Assembly (NCBI GenBank): GCA_903834625.1
Contig: CAILJQ010000294.1
Coordinates: 1 to 35,923 of the forward strand
From: an uncultured Bacteroidota bacterium
GTDB taxonomy: Bacteria; Bacteroidota; Bacteroidia; UKL13-3
Length of the DNA: 35,923 nt
Direction of reading: 5' to 3'
The translations under genes and the position numbers were made by a program. Shown here one piece after another: positions 8,238 to 18,247 of the stretch. The notes beneath the pieces were generated by a model, which worked only from the letters and a program-made list of their open reading frames with translations, was not told the DNA's origin and searched no databases. Numbering within the stretch: the first letter of the stretch is position 1; each line of letters opens with the position of its first letter.

Positions 8238-10349
8238 TTATTTTTTAGGGAAAGCGCTAATGGCAAATCCACCACCACTTGCTAACTTTATTTTCAATTT
8301 TGTTTTAGATGTTACTGTTTGTTTTTCGATAACATATGCTTCAGGATTTCCGTCCCAAGAAGCGTTTGGCGCATCCTTGTAAATGGTTATTTCATACTTT
8401 TTACCTTTTTCTAAAAAGCTAAAGTCGATGGTCATCTCACGTGCATTTTCATCGGTGATGCCCCCAATAAACCAGTTTGATGTACCTTTTGCTTTTCTTG
8501 CAGTGGCAATATAATCACCTGGTTCAGCCAATAGTATTTTAGTATCATCCCAATCTGTTGCTACATCTTTAATAAATTGAAAAGCATCTTGTTTTGCCAA
8601 ATAATTTTCGGGTAAATCTGTTACCATCTGAACAGGGCTATATAAGGTAACATATAATGCCAATTGCTTACAAAGAGTGGTGTGTACTTGCTCTTTTGCA
8701 TCAGGTATATAATGGCTTTTCTTGATTTTAAAAATTCCAGGAGTATAATCCATTGGTCCGCCCATGATACGTGTGAAAGGAAGAATGGTTTCATGTTCAG
8801 GTGGGTTACCTTCACTCCAGAAATTGAATTCCTGACCTCTTGCAGCTTCTGCCGCCATGAAGTTAGGATAAGTTCTGTGGATACCTGTTGGTCTTACAGG
8901 TTCATGAGCAACAACCATAATGTGGTAGTCGGCTGCTTTTGAAATGGCTCTGTTGTAGTGATTAACCATCCATTGTCCATCATGGTATTCACCACGAGGG
9001 ATAATTTTTCCAACGTATCCAGACTTAAGCGCAACGCTTCCATATGCATTCATTTGTCTGTATGCTGTGTCCATATATCTCTCATAATTGGTCACGCTGC
9101 CACTAGTTTCATGGTGTGTAATGATACTTACACCTTTGCTTCTTGCGTATTGGTTCAAGCCTTTTACATCGTAATCTGGGTAAGGAGTAACAAAGTCGAA
9201 AACATCTTCTTTCCATTTGCCGAACCAATCTTCCCAACCGGTATTCCAACCTTCAACCAAAACTCCTCCAAAACCATTAGCGGCTGCGAAGTCTATATAT
9301 TTTTTAGTATTTTCAGTAGTTGCACCATGTTTGGTTTTTTTGGTTGTTTTTCCATCTCCGCCAGAATCTGAAGCTGATTGGCTGCCACTGTAATCCCAAG
9401 TAGAAATACCTAAATGCATTTCAAGCCAAATACCAACATATTTCATTGGTTTGATATAATCTGTATTGTCGATTTTAGAGGGCTCATTTAAGTTTAAAAT
9501 CATTTTAGAAGCAAGAATGGTTCTCGCATCATCACTTACATTAATGGTTCTCCAAGGGGTGTGAAAAGGTGCTCTCAAATATGCTTTGTTTCCAATGGCA
9601 TCTGGCGCAAGTGTTGAGCTTGCATTAAAAGTGGTTTCATCAAACTTTAAATCCATGCAAGGGTAATTGATTAAAGCTGCTTCATGGATATTCATATAAA
9701 TTCCATCAGCTGATTTGATCATTAAAGGTGTTTGAACAAAGGCTCCCTCAATAGGTGTGGCTGTGAAAATATTTCCATCACGTTTTTGGGCCATTTTAGC
9801 TACTTCCGAAATTTTAGAAGTATAATAGGCGTATTCATTGGTATCAAAATCACCTGGAATCCACCAAATTTTATGGTCGGCAGTGAGGTTGAAGGAAGTA
9901 AGCTCATCCTCTACAATAATATGGTTTAGGTTAGCCTGCTCAGGAAATTCATATCTAAATCCTAAGCCCTCATTAAACACTCTAAAAACAATGCGCAAGG
10001 TATGTGGTTTTGTAGCGTTATCTGTTAGTGTGAGGCTTAATTGATTGTAATTGTTGGTGATGGTTTTCACTTCTCCCCAAGCTGGATTCCAGTTTTCATT
10101 TACGGTTGATTTTTCTGAATTGGAAATTGTGAATGCATTTCCAAAATCTGGCATGTCTTTAATTTTAAAGCCAAGTGTTGATTCTTCAATAACTGTCTTG
10201 CCCTTATATGCAAGGGTGTACACAGGTTTACCTTGAACCAATTGTACATTCAATACAATTTTTCCATCTGGCGAATTTACTTGGATGGTTTGTGCATGAA
10301 CCATTAAGATTAGAAAAAATGCACAGACAAACAGGAGCGTTTTTTTCAT
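8238..10349 (-). CDS. Glycoside hydrolase family 97 (SusB-like alpha-glucosidase)
   Basis: Signal peptide MKKTLLFVCAFFLILMVHAQ; GH97 motifs GFGGVLVEGWNTGWEDW, ITHHETSG, VAHEPVRPTGIHRTYPNFMAAEAARGQEFN, NPPEHETILPFTRIMGGPMDYTPG. Start at MKKTLLF rather than the upstream ORF-track Met. Confidence 0.92.
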   Translation of the reverse strand: MKKTLLFVCAFFLILMVHAQTIQVNSPDGKIVLNVQLVQGKPVYTLAYKGKTVIEESTLGFKIKDMPDFGNAFTISNSEKSTVNENWNPAWGEVKTITNNYNQLSLTLTDNATKPHTLRIVFRVFNEGLGFRYEFPEQANLNHIIVEDELTSFNLTADHKIWWIPGDFDTNEYAYYTSKISEVAKMAQKRDGNIFTATPIEGAFVQTPLMIKSADGIYMNIHEAALINYPCMDLKFDETTFNASSTLAPDAIGNKAYLRAPFHTPWRTINVSDDARTILASKMILNLNEPSKIDNTDYIKPMKYVGIWLEMHLGISTWDYSGSQSASDSGGDGKTTKKTKHGATTENTKKYIDFAAANGFGGVLVEGWNTGWEDWFGKWKEDVFDFVTPYPDYDVKGLNQYARSKGVSIITHHETSGSVTNYERYMDTAYRQMNAYGSVALKSGYVGKIIPRGEYHDGQWMVNHYNRAISKAADYHIMVVAHEPVRPTGIHRTYPNFMAAEAARGQEFNFWSEGNPPEHETILPFTRIMGGPMDYTPGIFKIKKSHYIPDAKEQVHTTLCKQLALYVTLYSPVQMVTDLPENYLAKQDAFQFIKDVATDWDDTKILLAEPGDYIATARKAKGTSNWFIGGITDENAREMTIDFSFLEKGKKYEITIYKDAPNASWDGNPEAYVIEKQTVTSKTKLKIKLASGGGFAISAFPKK

Positions 10350-10443
10350 GGGAGAATAAAATTTATGTAACAATAATTGAATGCTGAAATATACTTTTTT
10401 TGTCTTTATGAAACTAAAATATGTCAAATGATTTTACACAAAA

Positions 10444-10477
10444 AAAAAGAGGCCATCTTTTCAGATAGCCTCTTTTT
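10444..10477 (-). terminator. Rho-independent terminator downstream of the T9SS sorting-domain gene (may act on both strands)
   Basis: AAAAAGAGGC-c-ATCT-tttc-AGAT-a-GCCTCTTTTT: 10-bp plus 4-bp stem with one mismatch, flanked by A and T runs. Confidence 0.8.
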
Positions 10478-10499
10478 ATTTTGGTATAAACCAGTATAA

Positions 10500-12212
10500 T
10501 TAGTCAATCATTAATTTGATTGAACCGTTTTGGTTGTTGCTGTTACGAACGTTGATGAAATAGATACCTGCATTCAATTCATCTCTATCGATACGTAAAG
10601 TATTGTACTTGTGGTTTTCATAAGTTCTAATTACACGACCAGCGATATCAACGATTTCTACGTTGTGGTTAGCTGAATTGTCGTTGAACTCAATTACCGA
10701 ATAAGTGCTAGTTGGGTTAGGATACAACTTCAAGTTTTCTGAGATATTGTTGTTACTTTCCATACCAGTTGAGCTTGTTTTGCAAGAGCTGAAGTAGTAG
10801 AACAAAGTAAGGTCAGAGCTAGAAGTTCTCACCAATTCTCTTTGGAAACCACCAACACCATTAGGCTTGGTACAAGCGCGATCAGCAGTATCAGCAAAAG
10901 CTTCTGCATTCGCATCAACAGAGCTATCACCATTCATGAAGTAATAGTAAACAGTACCATTACAAACATCATTGATGGTAGTTTGGTATACTGCAGGGTT
11001 ACCAGGCATAGGGCTTAAACGCACAGCACCAGCACCTTTTCCACCTAAGTAATCAATAACTACATATTGGTTACCGTTAGGAGTAATTTTGCTGATATCA
11101 ACTTTGAAAGTTACTTTTTGTGAACCTGGACGTGGAGAACAGTTTCCAAAAGTATTGAAGCAATTTGAAGGCATAACAGAATCGCTTGTTAATTTAACTT
11201 CGCGGTTACCTGAAGCAGAAGTGATTTGCTCCCAGTTTCTGATGCCACCTTTGTAGTAACGATATTTGAATTGAACAGTTGCGCCAGAATCAATGTTTGC
11301 TTGGCTACCTGTCCATTTGTTAGAAGTACCAATGCGGGTCATTTTGTTACCATCTCCCCAGCTACCGTCAAGTAAACCACCAGCAACGTCAACAGAATCA
11401 ACGCCACAGATACTTTCAACATCAACGTTAAATGTGATTGTATATTTAGGAACAATTTTACAAACACCACATTTTCCATAACAAACGGCATCTAAGATTT
11501 TGTTTCCATCAGCAATTACCTGACGGTTATTGTTTACAGCACACTCAGAAGGCACAGACTCATCTTTACCCCAAGCGTTACCATTAACAAATTTGTATGC
11601 ATAGCTACCACTATCTACATACATAAATGCAGTGTAAATAGAACCAGCATAAACACCATTACCAGTGTGGTTTACCATTCTGGTTTTTGCTGGATCCCAA
11701 CCTTGAAAACTTCCGGCAATGTGAACACCATTGGTGTCTACAGAAGAAGCCAATGACATATCTACCTTCACACGAATAGCAAATTGATTGGCAGGAGCAG
11801 CGCCACTAAACTTAATAGCTGGCATAACTAAAGTATCTGTACCGTTATTGATATAGGCGAAACGGTTATCGTTACCTCCACCAATTTGTGCAATAGCAGG
11901 AACGCTTTCTACGCCACCCCAACCATTGTCATTAACGAATTTAAAATCATAAGTTAATTGCCCTTGTAAATCCATGATGATTGAATAGATGGTACCTGAA
12001 CCTCCATTAGTCATCGCATTTTGAGATGGATCCCAATTGTACTGTGAAGGATTCTCATCAGCTCCTCCATTAGGGTTTTTGAAGTTACCAGCAATGTGAA
12101 CGCCATTTGTACTAACTGTTTGACCAGTCATGTCCACTTGGAATTTCACTTTTCTTGCAAAAGCACCGGTAGTTGCAACCAATGCCGCAGTCATTAGTAA
12201 TAGTTTTTTCAT
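10500..12212 (-). CDS. T9SS type A sorting domain protein with tandem starch-binding-like beta-sandwich modules, no recognised catalytic domain
   Basis: MKKLLLMTAALVATTGAFA signal; repeated 'VKFQVDMTGQTVSTNGVHIAGNF...' and 'IRVKVDMSLASSVDTNGVHIAGSFQGWDPAKTRM...YAYKFVNGNAWGKDESVPSEC', two more divergent modules, then CTD 'LKLYPNPTSTYSVIEFND...VEIVDIAGRVIRTYE...LNAGIYFINVRN...KLMID'. Confidence 0.85.
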   Translation of the reverse strand: MKKLLLMTAALVATTGAFARKVKFQVDMTGQTVSTNGVHIAGNFKNPNGGADENPSQYNWDPSQNAMTNGGSGTIYSIIMDLQGQLTYDFKFVNDNGWGGVESVPAIAQIGGGNDNRFAYINNGTDTLVMPAIKFSGAAPANQFAIRVKVDMSLASSVDTNGVHIAGSFQGWDPAKTRMVNHTGNGVYAGSIYTAFMYVDSGSYAYKFVNGNAWGKDESVPSECAVNNNRQVIADGNKILDAVCYGKCGVCKIVPKYTITFNVDVESICGVDSVDVAGGLLDGSWGDGNKMTRIGTSNKWTGSQANIDSGATVQFKYRYYKGGIRNWEQITSASGNREVKLTSDSVMPSNCFNTFGNCSPRPGSQKVTFKVDISKITPNGNQYVVIDYLGGKGAGAVRLSPMPGNPAVYQTTINDVCNGTVYYYFMNGDSSVDANAEAFADTADRACTKPNGVGGFQRELVRTSSSDLTLFYYFSSCKTSSTGMESNNNISENLKLYPNPTSTYSVIEFNDNSANHNVEIVDIAGRVIRTYENHKYNTLRIDRDELNAGIYFINVRNSNNQNGSIKLMID

Positions 12213-12397
12213 AATTATTATAAAGTAATTGATGGTCGCAATTAAAAGGATTTTAGGCGCATTCCCCAATCCTTCGTCGATTTTTTTGTAAAATTATTTG
12301 ATAGAAATTGCCCTCAAATACGCTTGGTTGTTAATTTTTTTGTGATTTCCTTTCAAAACAGATTTTTTATGTTTGGTGGAAATATTATTTTGGCGGC

Positions 12398-15300
12398 ATG
12401 AATACAAGATTACTATCTTTTTTATTATTAGTCATTTTTGCAAGGTCGGCCACCGCCCAAAACATTAAGGGTACAGTGAAAGACGCCGGTAATGAGGCTG
12501 TTATCGGAGCAACAGTACAAGTAGTTGGTTCTAGCTATGGAGCCGTTACAGATGCCTTAGGTTATTTTGAAATAAAGCGCCTGAAGCCTGGAAATTACAA
12601 AATCAAGGTTTCTTCCATGGGTTTGGTTACTACATTCAAAGAAGTAACATTAGGAACAACGGATGTTTCTGTAAATGTAGTGATGAAGGAAGACCGAAAG
12701 CAAATGGATGAATTGGTTGTAGTAGGATATGGTGTTCAGCGAAAGCGTGAAGTAACTGGAGCCATCTCAAAAATTGGGGGTAAAGAGTTAAATGATTTAC
12801 CTGTACCTAGTTTTGAGGCAGCCATGCAGGGAAAAGCTCCTGGTGTTCAAGTAACAGTTGGTAGTGGATTGGCAGGTTCTGCATCAATAATTCGTATACG
12901 AGGTATCTCCTCAATTAGTGCAGGTGGTGACCCATTATACGTAGTTGATGGAATTCCAGTAACCCAAGACTATTTTATTTTGGGTAACTCGGGTGGTATG
13001 AATAATAATCCTTTGGCTACCTTAAATCCAGATGACATTGAAAGTGTAGAGGTATTAAAAGATGCAGCAGCGAATGCTATCTACGGATCTCGAGGGGCAA
13101 ATGGCGTTATCTTAATTACCACCAAACGTGGAAAAGGAAAGGGCTGGAAATTTGGTGCTCAATTAAAAGCTGGTGTTTCAATGCCAACAGCTAAGCCAAA
13201 AATGTTGAACAGCGCACAATGGATGCAATTAAATCAAGAAGCATGGGAAAACGACGGACATTCAGGTATCGCGCCACTTCCGGGAGGTATCACTCACGCC
13301 CAAGCATTGGCTACCAACACAGATTGGGTAGATAAAACCATTCAAACAGGTAGTAAATATGGAATGAACTTTTCTGCCACTCGTGGTGGTGAAAAATTAA
13401 ATACATTCATCAATCTTTCTCATGATTACAATGGCTCTTATTTAGTTGGTAACTCTTTTGTGAGAACCTCAGGTAGGTTAAACATGGATTACAACGCAAC
13501 CCAATGGTTGAAAATAGGTGTAAATAGTGCCATCAGCAGAGGTTTAAATAACCGCGTAAACGCAGCTTGGTCTGGTGGTTTAGGTGCCGCAATGAGTACC
13601 GCATTGCCTATCTATCCAGAATACAATGCAGACGGTACTTGGTATCGTGCAGGTAATAATCCAGTTAGAAACATGGAGAACATGCTCTGGAAAACAGAAG
13701 AGTTGAGAGCATTAAACGGTCTGAACCTAACCCTAACACCTATCAAGGATGTTGTTATTCAAGGTCAGACAAGCTATGATTACATGAATCAGGCTGATGA
13801 CCAATGGAGGTCATCTGAAATTACTGGTAACAAAAATGATGGAGACGCATATAGAGGAATGGCCTTTATCAAAAACTTCAACTATTACATTACTGCAACT
13901 TATTTAAAAACATACAAAGAGAACCACAACTTGCAGGTAATGGTTGGTAATGAATTTCAGCGTGCAAACACATTGCGTAGATCAGCAGATTCAACCAATG
14001 TGCCGGGCTTGTTCTCAGATAATCCTTCAAAATATTTAAATGCAAGGTATTTATCACAACCCGGAACTAATTGGGCGTTCTTAAGTTATTTTACAAGGGC
14101 AACCTACAATTACAAACAAAAGTATTTTGTTCAAGCTGTATTCAGAACAGACGCTTCATCAAGGTTTGGTAGCAACTATCGTTGGGCCAACTTTCCTTCA
14201 TTCTCTGGTTCTTGGGTAGTGAGTGAAGAAGAGTTCATGAAGAATAACAAAACACTTTCATTCCTAAAGTTAAGAGCTGGTTGGGGTAAATCTGGTAACG
14301 CAAATATTCCTGATAATGCACGTTTTGCTACTTATTCTGCAACTAGCAACAACATTACATATAATGGAAATCCAACTTTGTTTCCGTTAAAATTGGAGAA
14401 TGCAAACATCCATTGGGAGACTTCAGATAACTACGATGTGGCCGTTGAAGCTGGTTTTTTTAAAGATAGGTTAACTGTTGAATTAGACTATTATAAGAAG
14501 GTAACAACAGATGTATTGATGTATTTAACTATACCTCAATCTATCGGTTTCTCTCAATATTGGGATAATGTTGGTGGTATTTTGAACCAAGGGTTAGAGT
14601 TCAGTTTCAAATCAAGAAATATTGTAACCAAAGATTTTCAATGGACAACCAATTTTAACGTTGCTAGAAACTTTAATGAAATTACTAGCTTAGGTGTTTA
14701 TACAGAAGATGCAGTAAGTGGAGGAACCAATGATACACGTGTAGTTGTTGGAAGGCCTGTTGGTACCAACTACTTAATCCGTTGGTCGAGGGTTGACCCA
14801 AATACAGGGTTGCCGATTTACTTGGATAAAAACGGCAATGAAACCAATTTATATGATAATAAAAATCGTGTAGCAGTTGGAAAAATTATTCCTGATGCTA
14901 TTGGCGGATTAACCAATACCTTCCGTTACAAACAATGGGATATGAGCGTGCTAATTATCTTTAGTATTGGCTCAAATATCTATGAGTCTTCGCAAAAGCG
15001 TCAAGCCTCTTTAATCACAGATTGGAACATGGATGAGCGTGTTTTTGATCGTTGGCAAAAACCAGGTGATGTTACTAGGTTTCCGAAATTAACACGCGAT
15101 TACAGAACCTATAACTTACCAGATGAGTGGAGTAATACCACGCTTTGGTTGAAAGATGGAAGTTATGCACGTTTGAGAAACTTAAGCATTGGATACAATA
15201 TGACTCCTAAAGCATGTAAGAAAATGCACTTAACCAGCATGCGTATAGTTGGTATTGCAACCAATATTATTACTATTACCAATTATGATGGATTAGATCC

Positions 15301-15436
15301 TGAGATTGGTAGAGATTCTGAAGGTGGTAGCCCCGGCGATTTAAATAGTTCAAGAAACATGGGGTCACAAAACATCACTTATTTAACTCCTCCACAAGAG
15401 AAAACATTTAGTGTTCAGGTATCCATTGAGTTTTAA
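12398..15436 (+). CDS. SusC/RagA family TonB-linked outer membrane protein
   Basis: Carboxypeptidase-like N-domain (IKGTVKDAGNEAVIGATVQV...), plug motif VVVGYGVQRKREVTGAIS, 'PLYVVDGIPV', 'SVEVLKDAAANAIYGSRGANGVILITTK', C-terminal barrel ending SVQVSIEF. Confidence 0.97.
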   Translation: MNTRLLSFLLLVIFARSATAQNIKGTVKDAGNEAVIGATVQVVGSSYGAVTDALGYFEIKRLKPGNYKIKVSSMGLVTTFKEVTLGTTDVSVNVVMKEDRKQMDELVVVGYGVQRKREVTGAISKIGGKELNDLPVPSFEAAMQGKAPGVQVTVGSGLAGSASIIRIRGISSISAGGDPLYVVDGIPVTQDYFILGNSGGMNNNPLATLNPDDIESVEVLKDAAANAIYGSRGANGVILITTKRGKGKGWKFGAQLKAGVSMPTAKPKMLNSAQWMQLNQEAWENDGHSGIAPLPGGITHAQALATNTDWVDKTIQTGSKYGMNFSATRGGEKLNTFINLSHDYNGSYLVGNSFVRTSGRLNMDYNATQWLKIGVNSAISRGLNNRVNAAWSGGLGAAMSTALPIYPEYNADGTWYRAGNNPVRNMENMLWKTEELRALNGLNLTLTPIKDVVIQGQTSYDYMNQADDQWRSSEITGNKNDGDAYRGMAFIKNFNYYITATYLKTYKENHNLQVMVGNEFQRANTLRRSADSTNVPGLFSDNPSKYLNARYLSQPGTNWAFLSYFTRATYNYKQKYFVQAVFRTDASSRFGSNYRWANFPSFSGSWVVSEEEFMKNNKTLSFLKLRAGWGKSGNANIPDNARFATYSATSNNITYNGNPTLFPLKLENANIHWETSDNYDVAVEAGFFKDRLTVELDYYKKVTTDVLMYLTIPQSIGFSQYWDNVGGILNQGLEFSFKSRNIVTKDFQWTTNFNVARNFNEITSLGVYTEDAVSGGTNDTRVVVGRPVGTNYLIRWSRVDPNTGLPIYLDKNGNETNLYDNKNRVAVGKIIPDAIGGLTNTFRYKQWDMSVLIIFSIGSNIYESSQKRQASLITDWNMDERVFDRWQKPGDVTRFPKLTRDYRTYNLPDEWSNTTLWLKDGSYARLRNLSIGYNMTPKACKKMHLTSMRIVGIATNIITITNYDGLDPEIGRDSEGGSPGDLNSSRNMGSQNITYLTPPQEKTFSVQVSIEF

Positions 15437-15457
15437 TAAAATTAGAGAGAATTAATT

Positions 15458-16840
15458 ATGAAGAAGATATTAATAATAGGAATGATGTTGTTTACTTTAG
15501 GCTCTTGCAGGAAATGGCTAGAGATAACACCTGAAGGTCAACAATTGGAGAGTGATGCCGTTAAAACCCAAGCCGATCTTAACAATATTTTAAATGCTTG
15601 TTATGATGCAATGGCAAATCATTACAATGGTAGGGTTCAGTTTTTTAACGAGTTGATGGGGGATAATTTGGAGAAACCACAAAGTGGATTTACCGTTCCC
15701 GTTTATCAGCATACCACTAACTTTTTTAATTCAGATGTTGGTGGTCTTTATGGCGATTTATATAATGTGATTTTCAGGTTGAATTTCTTATTGAAGAAAT
15801 TAGATGACGGAACCATTGATGTAACAGCCGAGTTCAAAACCAAAACCATTGGTGAGGTTAAATATTTGAGAGCCATGTTGTATTTTGATTTGGTTCGCAT
15901 TTGGGCCCAACCCTATGGATATTCAGCTAATAATACACATCCTGGAGTAGTTATTCGCAAAACTGTTGATACCACGCCAAAGGCTCGTGCAACAGTTGCA
16001 GAAGTGTATGCTTTTATTTTGGAAGATTTAAATGAAGCAATTGCAAACCTTCCTGCAGCAAATGGCAATTATGCAACCATGAATGCTGCTAAGGCATTAA
16101 AGGCAAAGGTGCATTTCCAAATGAATGATTATGAAAATGTAAAAAGCATTTGCAACGATCTTATTCCACAATATCAAATGGACAGCACTCTTAATAGATT
16201 TGATAATGCTTTGAGTTCAAGCGAAAATATTTTTAGCTTTGTAAGTACAGGTGTTGCAGATAATAGAGCCGCCACCTATATCAACAATTTTAGAATCGTA
16301 AATCCATCTAACCCATCACCAAATAGACTTTCTAAATCAATGTATTTAGAGGCTACTGCAGATACGGCAGACAAAAGATCTAAATTCTATTTAATCTTTA
16401 ATGCAGGTGATGCTTCAGAAACTTATGGAATCACCAAGTTCAATTCAGATTTTTTAAGCAATCCTATTAGTTATTTAAGTCAATTGAAGCTAATGAGAGC
16501 AGAGGCTTTGGCTATACTCAATTCAGATTTAACCACGGCCATTGGGGATGTAAATGATATTATGCAACGCGCATATGGTTCGAGTAATAAAAACTTACCA
16601 AGCAATACACCTGCAGCAGATGTTATTGCCATGGCTAGAAAACAAAGAAGGTTAGAATTTCCATGCGAAGGCATTCGTGTTCAAGATTTAAAAAGAATTG
16701 GCGCCAAAGAAGATCCAAGTGGTTCAGGTTCTGTAATGATTAGAACATCAAAATGGAATTGCCCAGGATTGGCATTGCAATTTCCAGTAAGTGAAAACAC
16801 CAGTGTGTTTGAATTTAACGCCGAAGGAGGATGTGAATAA
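15458..16840 (+). CDS. RagB/SusD family nutrient-uptake outer membrane lipoprotein
   Basis: Lipobox LGSC; 'YLRAMLYFDLVRIWAQPYG', 'LKLMRAEAL', 'QRRLEFPCEGIRVQDLKRIG' are SusD-type; directly downstream of susC-like gene. Confidence 0.93.
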   Translation: MKKILIIGMMLFTLGSCRKWLEITPEGQQLESDAVKTQADLNNILNACYDAMANHYNGRVQFFNELMGDNLEKPQSGFTVPVYQHTTNFFNSDVGGLYGDLYNVIFRLNFLLKKLDDGTIDVTAEFKTKTIGEVKYLRAMLYFDLVRIWAQPYGYSANNTHPGVVIRKTVDTTPKARATVAEVYAFILEDLNEAIANLPAANGNYATMNAAKALKAKVHFQMNDYENVKSICNDLIPQYQMDSTLNRFDNALSSSENIFSFVSTGVADNRAATYINNFRIVNPSNPSPNRLSKSMYLEATADTADKRSKFYLIFNAGDASETYGITKFNSDFLSNPISYLSQLKLMRAEALAILNSDLTTAIGDVNDIMQRAYGSSNKNLPSNTPAADVIAMARKQRRLEFPCEGIRVQDLKRIGAKEDPSGSGSVMIRTSKWNCPGLALQFPVSENTSVFEFNAEGGCE

Positions 16841-17334
16841 TGAAATTAACTATGAAAAATACAACAGTATTAATTACAATAGCTTTTTTCATGCTAGGTG
16901 CATGCAAAAAAGATGTGAAAGAAATAGGCATGATTGCTAGCAAAATCGAGGGAGTGAAAGCAAGTTGGGAATTAAGCAAAGCTGTTCAGGTAGATGAACA
17001 GTCATTGACTAAAGAATCGGCGAACATTACAGGATTCTTTACCAAAGCAGGAAAACTACCTAATATCTCTTTTAGTGATACTACATACACTGTAGACACT
17101 GCCGGTTTGTCTTTCAATTTCTTTGGTGGAGCAACAGGTACATGGAAGTTCGATGACCAAGAATATCCTAGCAAAATTACCTTTATGCCTACAGGTGGAA
17201 CTTCCTTTGATTTAAAATTAAATGGACCTATTCGTCCACAAGATAACCTTCGTTTGTCTAAAGAAATTACACACAGTTGCAAAGGAAAAGCCACTTGGGT
17301 AATGAGTTATAATTTAGAATTTACCCGTAAATAA
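16840..17334 (+). CDS. Small lipoprotein, DUF5004/lipocalin-like, in the SusE position
   Basis: Lipobox MLGACKKD; beta-rich 'GTWKFDDQEYPSKITFMPTGG'; start overlaps susD-like stop (TAATG). Confidence 0.6.
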   Translation: MKLTMKNTTVLITIAFFMLGACKKDVKEIGMIASKIEGVKASWELSKAVQVDEQSLTKESANITGFFTKAGKLPNISFSDTTYTVDTAGLSFNFFGGATGTWKFDDQEYPSKITFMPTGGTSFDLKLNGPIRPQDNLRLSKEITHSCKGKATWVMSYNLEFTRK

Positions 17335-17342
17335 TTAAGGAA

Positions 17343-18203
17343 ATGAAAAAATTAGTATATAGTATTTTTTTGGCCTTTATCAGCAGTGCTGTTATGGGTC
17401 AGGCAGCTTGGATTGAACCAGAAAATCCAGATGTGACACAACCTGTAAGGTTATATGTTGATTTAGATAAAACCACCAATACCAGTTGTAAAGATTTACC
17501 GGGTCCATTTTATATTTGGACATGGTCACCTAAGGAGTTTGCTGTTGGTACCCCTAAAGGAAATGGAACAGGTGATAAGCCTTGGAAAAGTTCTAACGAC
17601 ATTTTGGTGATGAAAAAGGACGAATCCAAAGGTCCAAAGGTTTGGTATTATGAAATGACACCAACAGAGTTTTATGAAGTAGAAGCAACTGAAGTTTATA
17701 GCAAAGGAATTAACTTCTTAGTAAAACCAAAAGATGGTGGGGGGTATGGTGATCCAGATTTGAAAACAGAAGATTTGAAAATTACTATTACACCACCTAA
17801 ATTAACAAGGGGTTATATTTATCAAGTTCCTGCCGTTTTGTTGCCTAACGAGATTACCACCCTTTACTACGATAATCCAGTAGATACTAATATAGGCATG
17901 AAAGACTTAGCTTCTGGTGATGCTTATTTGTGGATTAAAGTAAGTGGTACAGATACGGCTACAGGATTGGCAGTAGTTTATCAGCCTTCAACTTTTTTTG
18001 AATCTGGAAGCAACCAAAAATTAGAAATGACAAAAGATGAAACCACAGGAAAGTTTTATTTGACAATATTGCCTTCAATGTTTTTTGGCTTCTCACCTAC
18101 ATTTAAACCAAAAGAAATTGAATGTACTGTGCGAAGGAAGAATTATACATCTTCGGCAGATCGAACAACCGATCAACCTAAGATTAAGTTTGGTTGCGAT
18201 TAA
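17343..18203 (+). CDS. Secreted protein with two internal beta-rich repeats, in the SusF position
   Basis: Signal peptide ...SSAVMGQ; two similar halves (about aa 24-135 and 146-280), each beginning with a 'P-x-x-T-x-L-Y-x-D' like segment and a 'YIW/YLW' core; 8 bp after the preceding lipoprotein gene. Confidence 0.55.
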   Translation: MKKLVYSIFLAFISSAVMGQAAWIEPENPDVTQPVRLYVDLDKTTNTSCKDLPGPFYIWTWSPKEFAVGTPKGNGTGDKPWKSSNDILVMKKDESKGPKVWYYEMTPTEFYEVEATEVYSKGINFLVKPKDGGGYGDPDLKTEDLKITITPPKLTRGYIYQVPAVLLPNEITTLYYDNPVDTNIGMKDLASGDAYLWIKVSGTDTATGLAVVYQPSTFFESGSNQKLEMTKDETTGKFYLTILPSMFFGFSPTFKPKEIECTVRRKNYTSSADRTTDQPKIKFGCD

Positions 18204-18213
18204 GCAATTTCAG

Positions 18214-18247
18214 AAATGCAAATCCAAAAGATTTGCATTTTTGTTTT
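18214..18247 (+). terminator. Rho-independent terminator after the Sus-like operon
   Basis: Perfect 11-bp stem AAATGCAAATC / GATTTGCATTT with a 5-nt loop CAAAA, followed by TTGTTTT. Confidence 0.8.

Noticed and set aside
8958-9371. 137-aa plus-strand ORF antisense to the GH97 gene
   Set aside because: Lies wholly within a well-supported GH97 gene on the other strand and shows no recognisable domain; likely a chance ORF.
12368-12375. TATGTTTG as a -7 element for the SusC-like gene
   Set aside because: Matches TAnnTTTG but the nearest upstream TTG (12340-12342) gives a 25-bp spacer, outside the usual 17-23; not strong enough to call.
16986-17294. 102-aa minus-strand ORF antisense to the small lipoprotein gene
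   Set aside because: Fully inside a plus-strand gene with signal peptide and lipobox; low-complexity composition, no family features.
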